A stretch of 64,000 nucleotides of DNA from NCBI RefSeq assembly GCF_018255755.1, contig NZ_CP073766.1:7376501-7440500 (forward strand), given 5' to 3'. This DNA is from Chitinophaga sp. HK235. Lineage in GTDB: Bacteria > Bacteroidota > Bacteroidia > Chitinophagales > Chitinophagaceae. Positions 54,324 through 61,974 of this stretch are shown piece after piece. The notes below the pieces were generated by a model. It saw only the letters and a list, made by a program, of their open reading frames with translations, did not search any database and was not told the origin of the DNA. The first letter of the stretch is position 1; each line of letters begins with the position of its first letter. The position numbers were made by a program, and so were the translations under genes.

Positions 54324-54402
54324 CATATATCCGGTATTGTTTACTGCCTGAAGGGTGAGGCACAATTTTTTGTTATACAACTATAATCAAACTTATGGTT
54401 GT

Positions 54403-55149
54403 ATGAAGGTACATCCTGATGAAAAAGACAAAGAAGCACATGCTTTCTACAAAGAAGCACTTACCTTTTTAAACGAGAGCGGAGCCGATTATATGCTGGG
54501 CGGCGCTTACGCCCTGTTCTATTACACTGGCATCTACAGGAATACCAAAGATCTCGATATCTTTTGCAAATCGACAGAATACCCAAAAATACTCCAGTGT
54601 TTTGCTAATAAAGAGGGATACCGGGTGGAACTGACCGATGTCCGCTGGCTCGCTAAAGTCTTCAAAGGCGTCTATTTTCTGGATATCATCTTCGATACTG
54701 TCAATAATATCTGCAGAGTAGATGATAGCTGGTATAAGTATACAGTCAGTATCAGCTTTGAAGGAGTGCCCGTAAAACTCATGGCACCGGAAGAACTGGT
54801 ATGGTGCAAGATATATGTACAGAACAGGGAACGCTACGATGGCGCAGATATCAACCATATCCTGCTCCGTTGGAAAAACCTTGACTGGGAAAGAATCCTT
54901 GTTCATCTCAATCAGCACTGGCATCTCCTCCTGGCTCAACTGCTGATATTTCAGTTTGTATACCCCGCCGATTACCCAAATATTATTCCCCGCTGGCTCT
55001 TCGATGAACTGATGGCGCGGGCCCATCAGCAATATGAGCTGCCTGCTGCAGTAACACGCGTTTGCCGTGGCCCCTTCATCGATCAGACACAATATGAGAT
55101 AGATATCAAAAAATGGAATTATAAAGCGTATACTATTAAAACCGTTTGA
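54403..55149 (+). CDS. Nucleotidyltransferase-fold protein
   Basis: The 248-residue protein has the nucleotidyltransferase-like core 'YMLGGAYALFYYTGIYRNTK' followed by 'DLDIF', which supplies the two metal-binding acids, and 'LDIIFDTVN' as a third acidic strand. It resembles the AbiEii/DUF6036-type branch, whose members act in toxin-antitoxin systems or in unknown roles. ATG 54403 is preferred. The next gene, a metallophosphoesterase, begins 2 nt after the stop, so the two products probably work together. Confidence 0.7.
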   Translation: MKVHPDEKDKEAHAFYKEALTFLNESGADYMLGGAYALFYYTGIYRNTKDLDIFCKSTEYPKILQCFANKEGYRVELTDVRWLAKVFKGVYFLDIIFDTVNNICRVDDSWYKYTVSISFEGVPVKLMAPEELVWCKIYVQNRERYDGADINHILLRWKNLDWERILVHLNQHWHLLLAQLLIFQFVYPADYPNIIPRWLFDELMARAHQQYELPAAVTRVCRGPFIDQTQYEIDIKKWNYKAYTIKTV

Positions 55150-55151
55150 CT

Positions 55152-55892
55152 ATGCAGGAAGAAAAACGCACTGTGCGCATTGCAGCCCTGGCCGATCTGC
55201 ATATTACCAACACCGACAAAGGTACATGGACGGATTGTTTTAAAGAGATAAATACCAGCGCCGACATATTGCTTCTATGTGGTGATCTGACCGATACCGG
55301 TGATGAATCGGAAGCGGAAATTCTGTACAATGACCTGAAATCCCTTAACATACCAGTGGTGGGGGTGTTAGGTAACCACGACTATGAAAAAGGACGTCAG
55401 AAAATTATCCGTAACATCATACAGGGGCATAACAACGTGCATATCCTGGATGGTGAAGCGGTTGTATTACATGATATTGGTTTTGCCGGCGTAAAAGGCT
55501 TTGGCGGTGGTTTTAATGGTCATATGTTGTCGATGTTCGGTGAAAATGCGATGAAAGCCTTTGTACAGGAATCTGTAGACGAAGCGCTTCACCTCGACAG
55601 GGCATTGGCCAAAATCGAAAAAGAACATCCTGGCATGAAAAAAATTGCAGTATTACACTATTCTCCGCTAGCGGAAACTATTACCGGAGAGTCAGAACAG
55701 ATATATCCCTTCCTGGGGTCGTCCAGGCTGGCAGAACCACTCATCCGGCGTAAAGTGACTGCTGCCTTTCACGGGCATGCTCACCAGGGGAAGTTGCAGG
55801 GAATGCTGGAAGACGTAAAGATCTTCAATGTTGCCAGGCCCATCCTGCTGAAAGAAGGATTGCCCAAGCCCTTCTTTATCTTTGATATTTAG
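55152..55892 (+). CDS. Calcineurin-like metallophosphoesterase
   Basis: The 246-residue protein carries all five metal-binding motifs: 'AALADLHITN', 'LLCGDLTDTG', 'VLGNHDYEKG', 'AVLHYSPLAE' and 'AFHGHAHQGKL'. It is a two-metal phosphoesterase or nuclease of cytosolic type. It directly follows the nucleotidyltransferase-fold gene in what looks like a bicistron, raising the possibility that it reverses or complements that enzyme's modification. Confidence 0.9.
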   Translation: MQEEKRTVRIAALADLHITNTDKGTWTDCFKEINTSADILLLCGDLTDTGDESEAEILYNDLKSLNIPVVGVLGNHDYEKGRQKIIRNIIQGHNNVHILDGEAVVLHDIGFAGVKGFGGGFNGHMLSMFGENAMKAFVQESVDEALHLDRALAKIEKEHPGMKKIAVLHYSPLAETITGESEQIYPFLGSSRLAEPLIRRKVTAAFHGHAHQGKLQGMLEDVKIFNVARPILLKEGLPKPFFIFDI

Positions 55893-55949
55893 CTTTTCAA
55901 AAACAAAAGGGACCACCTTACGGCAGTCCCTTCAATTCATTTTTACAGA

Positions 55950-56153
55950 TTACAGATCTTCTGACAGTGGTTCATCCCCGGCAAGTTCTTCCTCATCAAT
56001 AGGTGTTTGTTCCGGAACATCTTCTGCTGCCCTTTTTTGTTCTTCTTCCTTGTGTTTGTTATGGGGACTTACATTCTTCAGCGGATCATCCTCTGTCACC
56101 TTTTTGTGTTCCTTGCTCCGGTCAGGGCCGGTGGGTCTGTCGTTTGCTGGCAT
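55950..56153 (-). CDS. Small acidic, low-complexity protein
   Basis: The 67-residue protein is hydrophilic and probably disordered, rich in Glu, Asp, Lys and Pro ('DDPLKNVSPHNKHKEEEQKR', 'PIDEEELAGDEPLSEDL'). It has no cysteine or membrane segment. Similar short acidic proteins are common in Bacteroidota but I do not recognise a function. It is convergent with the metallophosphoesterase gene. Confidence 0.5.
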   Translation of the reverse strand: MPANDRPTGPDRSKEHKKVTEDDPLKNVSPHNKHKEEEQKRAAEDVPEQTPIDEEELAGDEPLSEDL

Positions 56154-56191
56154 ACTGAATGGTTTTAGGATGAAGAAAAACCGGTACGCTA

Positions 56192-56608
56192 TCAGCCTAA
56201 TTTACGATGGTAGGCTTCTTCCCATGCATTGATAGCCTGTTCTATGGTGTCACCTGTTCCCAGGATAACCCCATCGCATCCCGCCCCAAATACGCAAAAA
56301 TATTCAGGCCCGTCTTTGTATACATCGGGCATGAAATTCCTGGCGACAGGAGGGAGTGCCGGATTACTATAGTCTACCTTTACATGTTCTCCTTCCAATG
56401 AGAAATGGTTCATATTCGAGCTGTTTTCTCTCCTGATATAGGATAAAAAACCATGCCGTTGAATGCTCCCGTTTTCTTCGTTTTCTACAATAAAAGCAAT
56501 GAAATGTCCAACGTCTGAGACTGCCTGCCGTCCTATCTTTGCGCTGGCAAACCGGACCTTCGGTAATAAATCACTTTTAATTCTAAAAACATGAAGCTTT
56601 ATATGCAT
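56192..56608 (-). CDS. Hypothetical protein
   Basis: The 138-residue protein has an alpha/beta pattern ('HFIAFIVENEENG', 'HFSLEGEHVKVDYSNPALPP', 'CDGVILGTGDTIEQAINAWE'), the last resembling HicB-like or related small domains. It has no signal peptide. The first 18 nt overlap a small plus-strand membrane ORF. I do not recognise a family with confidence. Confidence 0.6.
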   Translation of the reverse strand: MHIKLHVFRIKSDLLPKVRFASAKIGRQAVSDVGHFIAFIVENEENGSIQRHGFLSYIRRENSSNMNHFSLEGEHVKVDYSNPALPPVARNFMPDVYKDGPEYFCVFGAGCDGVILGTGDTIEQAINAWEEAYHRKLG

Positions 56609-56680
56609 TTGTATTTCGTGCTGAGTGTGCTATTGGTTTTTGCTGCATTATTGGTATTGGCAGGAAATATTTTATGGTAA
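56591..56680 (+). CDS. Candidate small membrane peptide
   Basis: A 29-residue ORF (MKLYMHLYFVLSVL start, 'AALLVLAGNILW' end) forms one hydrophobic helix. It lies just before a strong plus-strand intrinsic terminator (56714-56741), which suggests a transcript on that strand. It is divergent from, and overlaps by 18 nt with, the hypothetical gene on the minus strand. Such mini-proteins are usually missed by gene callers. Confidence 0.4.
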   Translation: MKLYMHLYFVLSVLLVFAALLVLAGNILW

Positions 56681-56713
56681 GATTATCATTTACAATAATT
56701 GTTGGTTAACAAT

Positions 56714-56741
56714 AACCGGGGTATTCCTATCCCGGTTTTTT
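56714..56741 (+). terminator. Intrinsic terminator after small ORF
   Basis: Stem AACCGGG (56714-56720) / CCCGGTT (56731-56737) with a 10-nt loop and a following T-run fits a Rho-independent terminator on the plus strand. The only plus-strand ORF directly before it is the 29-residue candidate. Confidence 0.8.
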
Positions 56742-56874
56742 AATGGATTGTGTACGTTGTTCTACGACTGAAAAATACTGCCACGCTTGCTGGTAGCGGG
56801 TTATACGCCCATTGAGCTATGGGGACAGGAAGAAGGAAACAGTGGCCGCCATAAAAAATACGTAACTTCCCTGC

Positions 56875-57360
56875 ATGATGTCTTCTCCCGAAAATATAAT
56901 CCCTCAACTGGTCACCGAACTGCTGGGCCAGGAAGCGTCTATGCCATATGATCTGTTACTGCTGGCCGACCCTTCTATCGATATGATCAATACCTATATC
57001 AGCGGTTCCTATGTATATATTGCCCTGCTGGAAAAAGCACGGGTAGGGGTATACGTTTTATTGCCGCTGGACAACGAAAAGGTTGAAGTGAAAAACATTG
57101 CAGTACATGAGGCCTGGCAGGGCCGTGGCATCGGTAAATACCTGCTGCAGGATGCCGCTGTCAAAGCCAGATCACTGGGCTTTACCACATTGGTGATCGG
57201 TACCGGCAACTCCAGTGTGGCGCAGCTATATCTGTATCAGCGCAGTGGTTTTGATATTACTGCGATTCACCGTAACTTTTTTATAGAGCATTATACAACA
57301 CCCATCTATGAAAACGGTATCCAGTGCAAACACATGATCATGCTCGAAAAACCGTTGTAG
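56875..57360 (+). CDS. GNAT-family N-acetyltransferase
   Basis: The 161-residue protein has the acetyl-CoA-binding motif 'AWQGRGIGKYLLQDAAVKAR' and the following strand 'TLVIGTGNSSVAQLYLYQRS', typical of GNAT proteins. The substrate is unknown. The start is one of two adjacent ATGs (56875 or 56878). Confidence 0.9.
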   Translation: MMSSPENIIPQLVTELLGQEASMPYDLLLLADPSIDMINTYISGSYVYIALLEKARVGVYVLLPLDNEKVEVKNIAVHEAWQGRGIGKYLLQDAAVKARSLGFTTLVIGTGNSSVAQLYLYQRSGFDITAIHRNFFIEHYTTPIYENGIQCKHMIMLEKPL

Positions 57361-57369
57361 CAAATGACA

Positions 57370-58068
57370 TTATTTCCAGAAGCCCTGCGCCTGTATCTGG
57401 GTACCGGTGCAGCCTCTTGCTTTCAATAGTTTACGTAAGGCCGCTACCAGATGGGAGTTGCCAACGAGGTAGTATTGCCAGGAGGCGTGTAAAGGCAGGG
57501 TTTCCAGCTGGGCTAACAATGTCTCCGGACTGGCGACTGTTTCCAGCGGTAACTCCGGGAACGCCTGTACGAAATATTTGCGGTGGGTCGTTTCCGGGAG
57601 TACTACCATGCCGGATATCCAGCTATAGGAGGATGCCAGCTGTTGCAGGGCATTGAAATGTCCAATGGCGCTCTGATCACCGAGCATTACAAGATGGGCG
57701 CCCTGTTTCACATGTTGGCGGCTACCATCAATACCGATATAATTAAAAACATCACCTGGACGAAGCTGGCTGGCCCATAAGCTGCCGGTACCCTGGTGGG
57801 CGGCATCTACAAAAAGGGTGCAGGTACTGGTGCTGGCATTCCAGCGGGCAGGGGTATAATCGCGGTAGTGATAAGGTGCCACACGGCATTTGATATGAGG
57901 AGGTGTTTGCCACTGATGCATCTTTACACCAGGGAGGTGCAGGTCTATTTCATAAAAACTGGCCGGCTCCCAATGCCGTATTTCCAGTATGGATCCTTGT
58001 TTGTTGATGGCTTTTTCAATAAAACTGATACGGTTGTTGTGAATGACAGCTGATCCCATTGTGCTCAT
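57370..58068 (-). CDS. Siderophore-interacting protein-type FAD reductase
   Basis: The 232-residue protein has the FAD-binding motif around 'HYRDYTPARWNASTSTCTLF' and 'PGDVFNYIGIDGS', and the NAD(P)H domain 'GAHLVMLGDQSAIGHFNALQ' and 'WQYYLVGNSHLVAALRKLL', all typical of SIP proteins that reduce ferric siderophores. Met 58068 is preferred; a GTG at 58117-58119 overlapping the upstream stop is an alternative. It is probably co-transcribed with the AraC regulator upstream. Confidence 0.85.
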   Translation of the reverse strand: MSTMGSAVIHNNRISFIEKAINKQGSILEIRHWEPASFYEIDLHLPGVKMHQWQTPPHIKCRVAPYHYRDYTPARWNASTSTCTLFVDAAHQGTGSLWASQLRPGDVFNYIGIDGSRQHVKQGAHLVMLGDQSAIGHFNALQQLASSYSWISGMVVLPETTHRKYFVQAFPELPLETVASPETLLAQLETLPLHASWQYYLVGNSHLVAALRKLLKARGCTGTQIQAQGFWK

Positions 58069-58115
58069 TTTATACTGCAAAGCAACAAACGAATGAGTAC
58101 CTGGAAAATAGACAA

Positions 58116-58991
58116 TCACTGGTAATGATTGGACAAATCGCGGTACCGGGCCCGGAAGTCCAGCGGTGTCTCACCTGCCAGCTTGCGGAACACCCGTGAG
58201 AAGTAGGTATGGTCATCATAGCCGATACGGAAGGCTACTTCTTTGGTGGTAAGGTCGGTATAATACAGCAGCCTTTTGGCTTCCAGCAAGGATTCCTGTT
58301 GGATCCAGTGGCTAACGGGAAAACTGGTCTGTCCTTTCACCAGCTCGTTGAGATAGGAGAGGGAGAGGTTCATCATATCGGCGTAGGCTGCAGGGCTTTT
58401 TACCGTGAGGACATTTTTTTTCACCAGTTCCCTGAACTGATGGGTGACGTTATAGGCTCTGTCGTGCTGCCTGCCGGGCTGCGTTGCTGTCTGCAACAGG
58501 GTAGTAGCCACCATGCCGAGAAAGGCATCAACCAGTGCATGCATTACTTTTCGTTGGGGCATGCCGGTAGGATGGCTGTTGTGTTGTTGCCATATCAGTT
58601 GCAGACATTGGGCGAAAGGGCTGGCTTCCTGTAGTGGAATAAAATGTTGTTCGTTTTTTGTTTTCTCGAAGATATTTCTCCAGGTGTTCTGTACCAGCGG
58701 GATATCTACTGAGAGAAACCAGCCAGCCACCTCCGTCGTGGCCAGATAACGATGCACCTGACCGGGGCAGATGTAACCGATGGTATTGCCCACTGCATGG
58801 TGCAGCTCGAAGTCTATCATCAGTTGCATGGTGCCGCTTTCCTGCAGGAAGAAGATGTAGTAGTCGTCGCGGTGGGGATCCAGGTGTTGGTGCTGACCGG
58901 GTTGGTCACGAATATATTTTATTTCGAAGCCTTTGCCGAAGGTAGCTTTATGTACGGGTACCTGATTTTTTCTTTGCTGTTTGCTGCGCAT
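58116..58991 (-). CDS. AraC-family transcriptional regulator
   Basis: The 291-residue protein has a cupin-like sensor part ('DDYYIFFLQESGTMQLMIDF', 'GYICPGQVHRYLAT') and a C-terminal AraC HTH ('AAYADMMNLSLSYLNELVKG', 'TTKEVAFRIGYDDHTYFSRV'). It is a candidate controller of the following SIP gene. Met 58991 is used because the longer frame overlaps the upstream kinase gene. Confidence 0.9.
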   Translation of the reverse strand: MRSKQQRKNQVPVHKATFGKGFEIKYIRDQPGQHQHLDPHRDDYYIFFLQESGTMQLMIDFELHHAVGNTIGYICPGQVHRYLATTEVAGWFLSVDIPLVQNTWRNIFEKTKNEQHFIPLQEASPFAQCLQLIWQQHNSHPTGMPQRKVMHALVDAFLGMVATTLLQTATQPGRQHDRAYNVTHQFRELVKKNVLTVKSPAAYADMMNLSLSYLNELVKGQTSFPVSHWIQQESLLEAKRLLYYTDLTTKEVAFRIGYDDHTYFSRVFRKLAGETPLDFRARYRDLSNHYQ

Positions 58992-59002
58992 ATATTTTTT
59001 AT

Positions 59003-59872
59003 TTAGGAAGATAACAGCGCGAAGGCTGTTTCTGCTGCTCCCAATGCGATGGAGGCATCTTCTGCGGCGCTGAGGCTCCAGGCGGCAGAGAGACCGCTGT
59101 AGGCCACGATCCATTTCAGGAGACGCTGTGGTTCTATGTTGGCGGCGGAGGCTACAACTGCCACCTGCCGGGCGAGGCGTCCGGGTGCCAGCGATGTTTC
59201 CAGGTCCGGGTTGCAGAAGATATGGGCATAGTCGAAGCCTCTGTCACCTACCAGTCTTCTGGGATCGATGGCCACCCATCCGCGGGTGCCACCATCGAGT
59301 ACATTGGTATGGTGAAGATCACCATGCAGTATACATACTTCCTGCGGATAACGAAGCAACTGTTTGGCGATGAGATGTGATTCTTCGAGGATGCCGCCGT
59401 ATTTATTGGCAGCAGGTTCCAGTTCTTTAAACCAGGCAGTAAGCGGCAGCAGTTGTGCTGGTGCCGGTGTGGTACGCGGTGTATGGAGTTTATCGGCCAC
59501 CTGGCAGATGATACGGCTGGCAGCGGTGTCTTGTCCGTTGAGGGCCATTTCGAGGAGGGAGGTTTTGCCGTTGATGCGTTCCAGCAGGAGGGCGCTGCCT
59601 TCCATCTGTAATACGCGGGCGGCCCCTTCTCCGTCCCAGTAAGCCATCAGGATGCCTCCCAGCTGTTCTTCTGCTTCCAGCGCTATTTTAAGCATGGCAG
59701 GCTGTTGCTGGTAGATAACGGGTTGGAGCCAGCAGGCATATGTTCTGAAGGCAGGGCCATCAGGTTGCAGTTCCCATTTTTTCAGGTAATGTTTCCGTTC
59801 CTTGTCACCAGCCTGGAAGGCCGCTTCATTCCGCCATTCCTGAACGAGCGTGATATCGTTAGTGTTGGGCAT
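59003..59872 (-). CDS. Aminoglycoside/hydroxyurea-type antibiotic kinase (APH(6)-like)
   Basis: The 289-residue protein has the kinase loop 'VCILHGDLHHTNVLDGGTRG' and the metal site 'GWVAIDPRRLVGDRGFDYAH', as in the APH_6/hydroxyurea phosphotransferase family. It may phosphorylate streptomycin-like aminoglycosides or a natural small molecule. It lies 11 nt upstream of the AraC gene in the same orientation, so the three minus-strand genes may form one unit. Confidence 0.85.
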   Translation of the reverse strand: MPNTNDITLVQEWRNEAAFQAGDKERKHYLKKWELQPDGPAFRTYACWLQPVIYQQQPAMLKIALEAEEQLGGILMAYWDGEGAARVLQMEGSALLLERINGKTSLLEMALNGQDTAASRIICQVADKLHTPRTTPAPAQLLPLTAWFKELEPAANKYGGILEESHLIAKQLLRYPQEVCILHGDLHHTNVLDGGTRGWVAIDPRRLVGDRGFDYAHIFCNPDLETSLAPGRLARQVAVVASAANIEPQRLLKWIVAYSGLSAAWSLSAAEDASIALGAAETAFALLSS

Positions 59873-59892
59873 GGGTAAAAAAGCATGGTGTA

Positions 59893-59929
59893 AAAAAAGC
59901 TGTCCCTCTTTTCCGTATAAGAGGGACAG
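59893..59929 (-). terminator. Intrinsic terminator of the oxidoreductase gene
   Basis: The 11-bp perfect stem CTGTCCCTCTT / AAGAGGGACAG (59900-59910 and 59919-59929) has an 8-nt loop and, on the minus strand, is followed by a run of T. It closes the oxidoreductase gene that ends at 59935. Confidence 0.85.
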
Positions 59930-59934
59930 TAGTA

Positions 59935-60789
59935 TTAAGCGGGTATATTATCTTTTGCTATAATGGTCCAATCCTGGCTGCCCTGGCCTTTTGCGATCCA
60001 GCGGTCCATTTCTTTCGCGATGGCCGGGATAACGGCCAGGTGTGCGCCGTTTTGTTCGGCTGCGTTGAGAAACAGCTGGGTGTCTTTGCGGGCCATATTC
60101 AGTTCCCAGGAGGGCTCGCTGTAGTTGCCGCTGGTCATGCGTTTGAGCCTTGCCGGCAACATAGCGCCCGGATTCCAGGAGTCAAAGAGTGTGGTGATCT
60201 CACTCAGCTGGATGTTTAATCCTTTGGCGAGGGAGAGGGTATCAGAGAGCCCTGCTGTGAATGTCACCAGAAACAGGTTGCCGATCAGTTTGATGCCGGC
60301 AGCTTTGCCTGGCTCTGGTCCGAAGTTCATCACCTTGCCGGTTAACTTAGAAAGCTCCGGTTCCAGTTGGGCGATCACAGCCTGATCACCGGATACCAGC
60401 ATGTTGCCGGTGCTTTCCAGTGCATTCTGCGGTCCCATGAACACTGGTGCGTGCTGGTAGATGAACCCGCGTTCTTTCCATGCCTGCGTTCTCTGAATGG
60501 CGCCTTCAGCGGAAGTGGTGGTATGATCTATGATAATGGCTCCCGGTTTCAGGCCGGCACTGGCGGCTGCCAGCACCTCGTCTACGGAGGCGTCATCTTT
60601 CAGGGTGATATGTACTCTGTCGGCTCCTTTTACGGCGTCAGCCACATTTTCAAATGCTTTTGCACCGTAGGCTTCCATTGCTGCTGCCCTGGAATGGGTG
60701 CGGTTCCATACCTGTACCTGCATTCCTTTGTTGATCATTGCCTTTACAAAGTTTGATCCCAGCAGGCCCATACCTAAAAATGCTACCAT
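59935..60789 (-). CDS. NAD(P)-dependent 3-hydroxyisobutyrate dehydrogenase-family oxidoreductase
   Basis: The 284-residue protein has the Rossmann motif 'VAFLGMGLLGSNFVKAMINK' and the family helix 'GKAAGIKLIGNLFLVTFTAG' with the catalytic Lys, as in beta-hydroxyacid dehydrogenases and the related imine reductases. It has no signal peptide. The upstream minus-strand TACCTTTA is close to a -7 box. Confidence 0.9.
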   Translation of the reverse strand: MVAFLGMGLLGSNFVKAMINKGMQVQVWNRTHSRAAAMEAYGAKAFENVADAVKGADRVHITLKDDASVDEVLAAASAGLKPGAIIIDHTTTSAEGAIQRTQAWKERGFIYQHAPVFMGPQNALESTGNMLVSGDQAVIAQLEPELSKLTGKVMNFGPEPGKAAGIKLIGNLFLVTFTAGLSDTLSLAKGLNIQLSEITTLFDSWNPGAMLPARLKRMTSGNYSEPSWELNMARKDTQLFLNAAEQNGAHLAVIPAIAKEMDRWIAKGQGSQDWTIIAKDNIPA

Positions 60790-60981
60790 ATGACTTAAAT
60801 TTTGATAAAGGTAGGAAACTGAAAGAAATTAGCTTTTTACATGAAAAAATATAACTTGTTTGGTTAAATACTGATAACCACTTGTTAAATTCTGATCACA
60901 AGCAACTTGTCATCTTATGAAACGCGTTTGCCTCGCTGATAAGCCTGGCGGCCGCAGTATGCGCCTGGCTGGGTATTTATT

Positions 60982-61710
60982 TTATACGGCCATCAGCTGC
61001 ATAAACGCACTGGTGCTGCTTTTTGTTTCCCTGGCGGCATGCAGGGCATCGAGATAGGGAAAGGTGCGGATGTCATACCGGAATTCCGGCAGCTTGTGAC
61101 TGAATTTCTTTTCCAGATACTGATTCAGCTCTGCATCAGTTTTATGTCCTTCAATATAAGCTGTCAGAAAATAATACAGGCTTTTATATTCTTTCTCCAG
61201 CAACAAATGAAGCGCTATCACAAAAGCACCATAGGAAGTATCAGCGCTGCGCGCGATGATATTTATAGCTTGCTGGTAGAAGGTGGTGTCCATCTGCTGA
61301 TAATGCAATGGTAAAAATATCAGACAGAAATATTCAATGTTCCTGTTTTCAAAAACACCGGCGGTGGTTTCTCCTCCATCCATATTATGCCAGGTGGCCC
61401 ATTCCATAAACTCGTGCTGGGATTGCTCTCCGGCCAGTAATGCGGTGAGTTGATGAATGAGTCCTGCTACCACAGGAGCAGTGTCTCTTGCATATTGTTT
61501 GTAATCCAGCCATTCAAAAAAATAGTCAGGATGGTACTCTTCCAGCGCTGTTTCAAAAAGCGCTACAGGATCAGAAAAACCGGGCTCGTGTGGTTCCAGC
61601 TGCAATATACCGGCAGTGTTGGCAATCATTTCACGGGTGGTCAGTTTTCCCTGGAACCAGCTGATAATCATATCGTGAAAAAACGGGTATTGTTTTCCCG
61701 GGGAGGTCAT
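60982..61710 (-). CDS. Hypothetical protein
   Basis: The 242-residue protein is helix-rich and cytosolic ('MIISWFQGKLTTREMIANTA', 'IIARSADTSYGAFVIALHLL', 'LYYFLTAYIEGHKTDAELNQ'). I do not recognise its family. It is divergent from the histidine kinase gene across a 264-nt region containing two TetR-type palindromes. Confidence 0.65.
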   Translation of the reverse strand: MTSPGKQYPFFHDMIISWFQGKLTTREMIANTAGILQLEPHEPGFSDPVALFETALEEYHPDYFFEWLDYKQYARDTAPVVAGLIHQLTALLAGEQSQHEFMEWATWHNMDGGETTAGVFENRNIEYFCLIFLPLHYQQMDTTFYQQAINIIARSADTSYGAFVIALHLLLEKEYKSLYYFLTAYIEGHKTDAELNQYLEKKFSHKLPEFRYDIRTFPYLDALHAARETKSSTSAFMQLMAV

Positions 61711-61803
61711 GGCTAACAGGTTTATGGCGCTAATTTATGGATTCTTCTCAATACGGGCGCAGTCGGTTCCCGGAAGTACGGTCACGGCTGTACTCTTTTT
61801 TTC

Positions 61804-61815
61804 AACCGATCGGTT
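61804..61815. promoter_or_regulatory. 12-bp palindrome AACCGATCGGTT, TetR-type operator candidate
   Basis: This perfect palindrome lies in the divergent region between the hypothetical gene (minus) and the histidine kinase (plus). It resembles TetR-family operator half-sites. No TetR gene is in the window. Confidence 0.45.
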
Positions 61816-61833
61816 TATTTTCCATTGTAAAGC

Positions 61834-61847
61834 AGACCGTCCGGTCT
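61834..61847. promoter_or_regulatory. NemR/TetR-like operator candidate AGACCGTCCGGTCT
   Basis: Six-bp arms AGACCG and CGGTCT flank a TC centre. The AGACC...GGTCT core is like the known NemR-class site. It lies 128 nt before the kinase ATG and 19 nt from a second palindrome, a tandem operator-like layout. Confidence 0.45.
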
Positions 61848-61974
61848 AGATAATTTAATGAAATATTTTTCTGTTCTCAGGTGCTGCCCCTAATCCCGCA
61901 ACGGGAAAACTACCCCTAGCGTTTTTGCCCTAATGACGTACTTTTGTGGCCTAGACGTGATATTAATCAGAACC

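Noticed and set aside
54180..54380. 66-residue minus-strand ORF between AraC/GlxA and nucleotidyltransferase genes
   Set aside because: It overlaps the end of the regulator gene and the hairpin, and the translation shows no domain or conserved composition.
56765..56830. tRNA-like stretch on the minus strand (GTCCCCATAGCTCAATGGG)
   Set aside because: The 5' part resembles an acceptor and D-arm, but no matching 3' acceptor, T-arm or clean anticodon stem could be formed.
60917..61057. Plus-strand 46-codon ORF with a hydrophobic stretch
   Set aside because: It mostly overlaps the 3' end of the hypothetical minus-strand gene and lacks a promoter or terminator.
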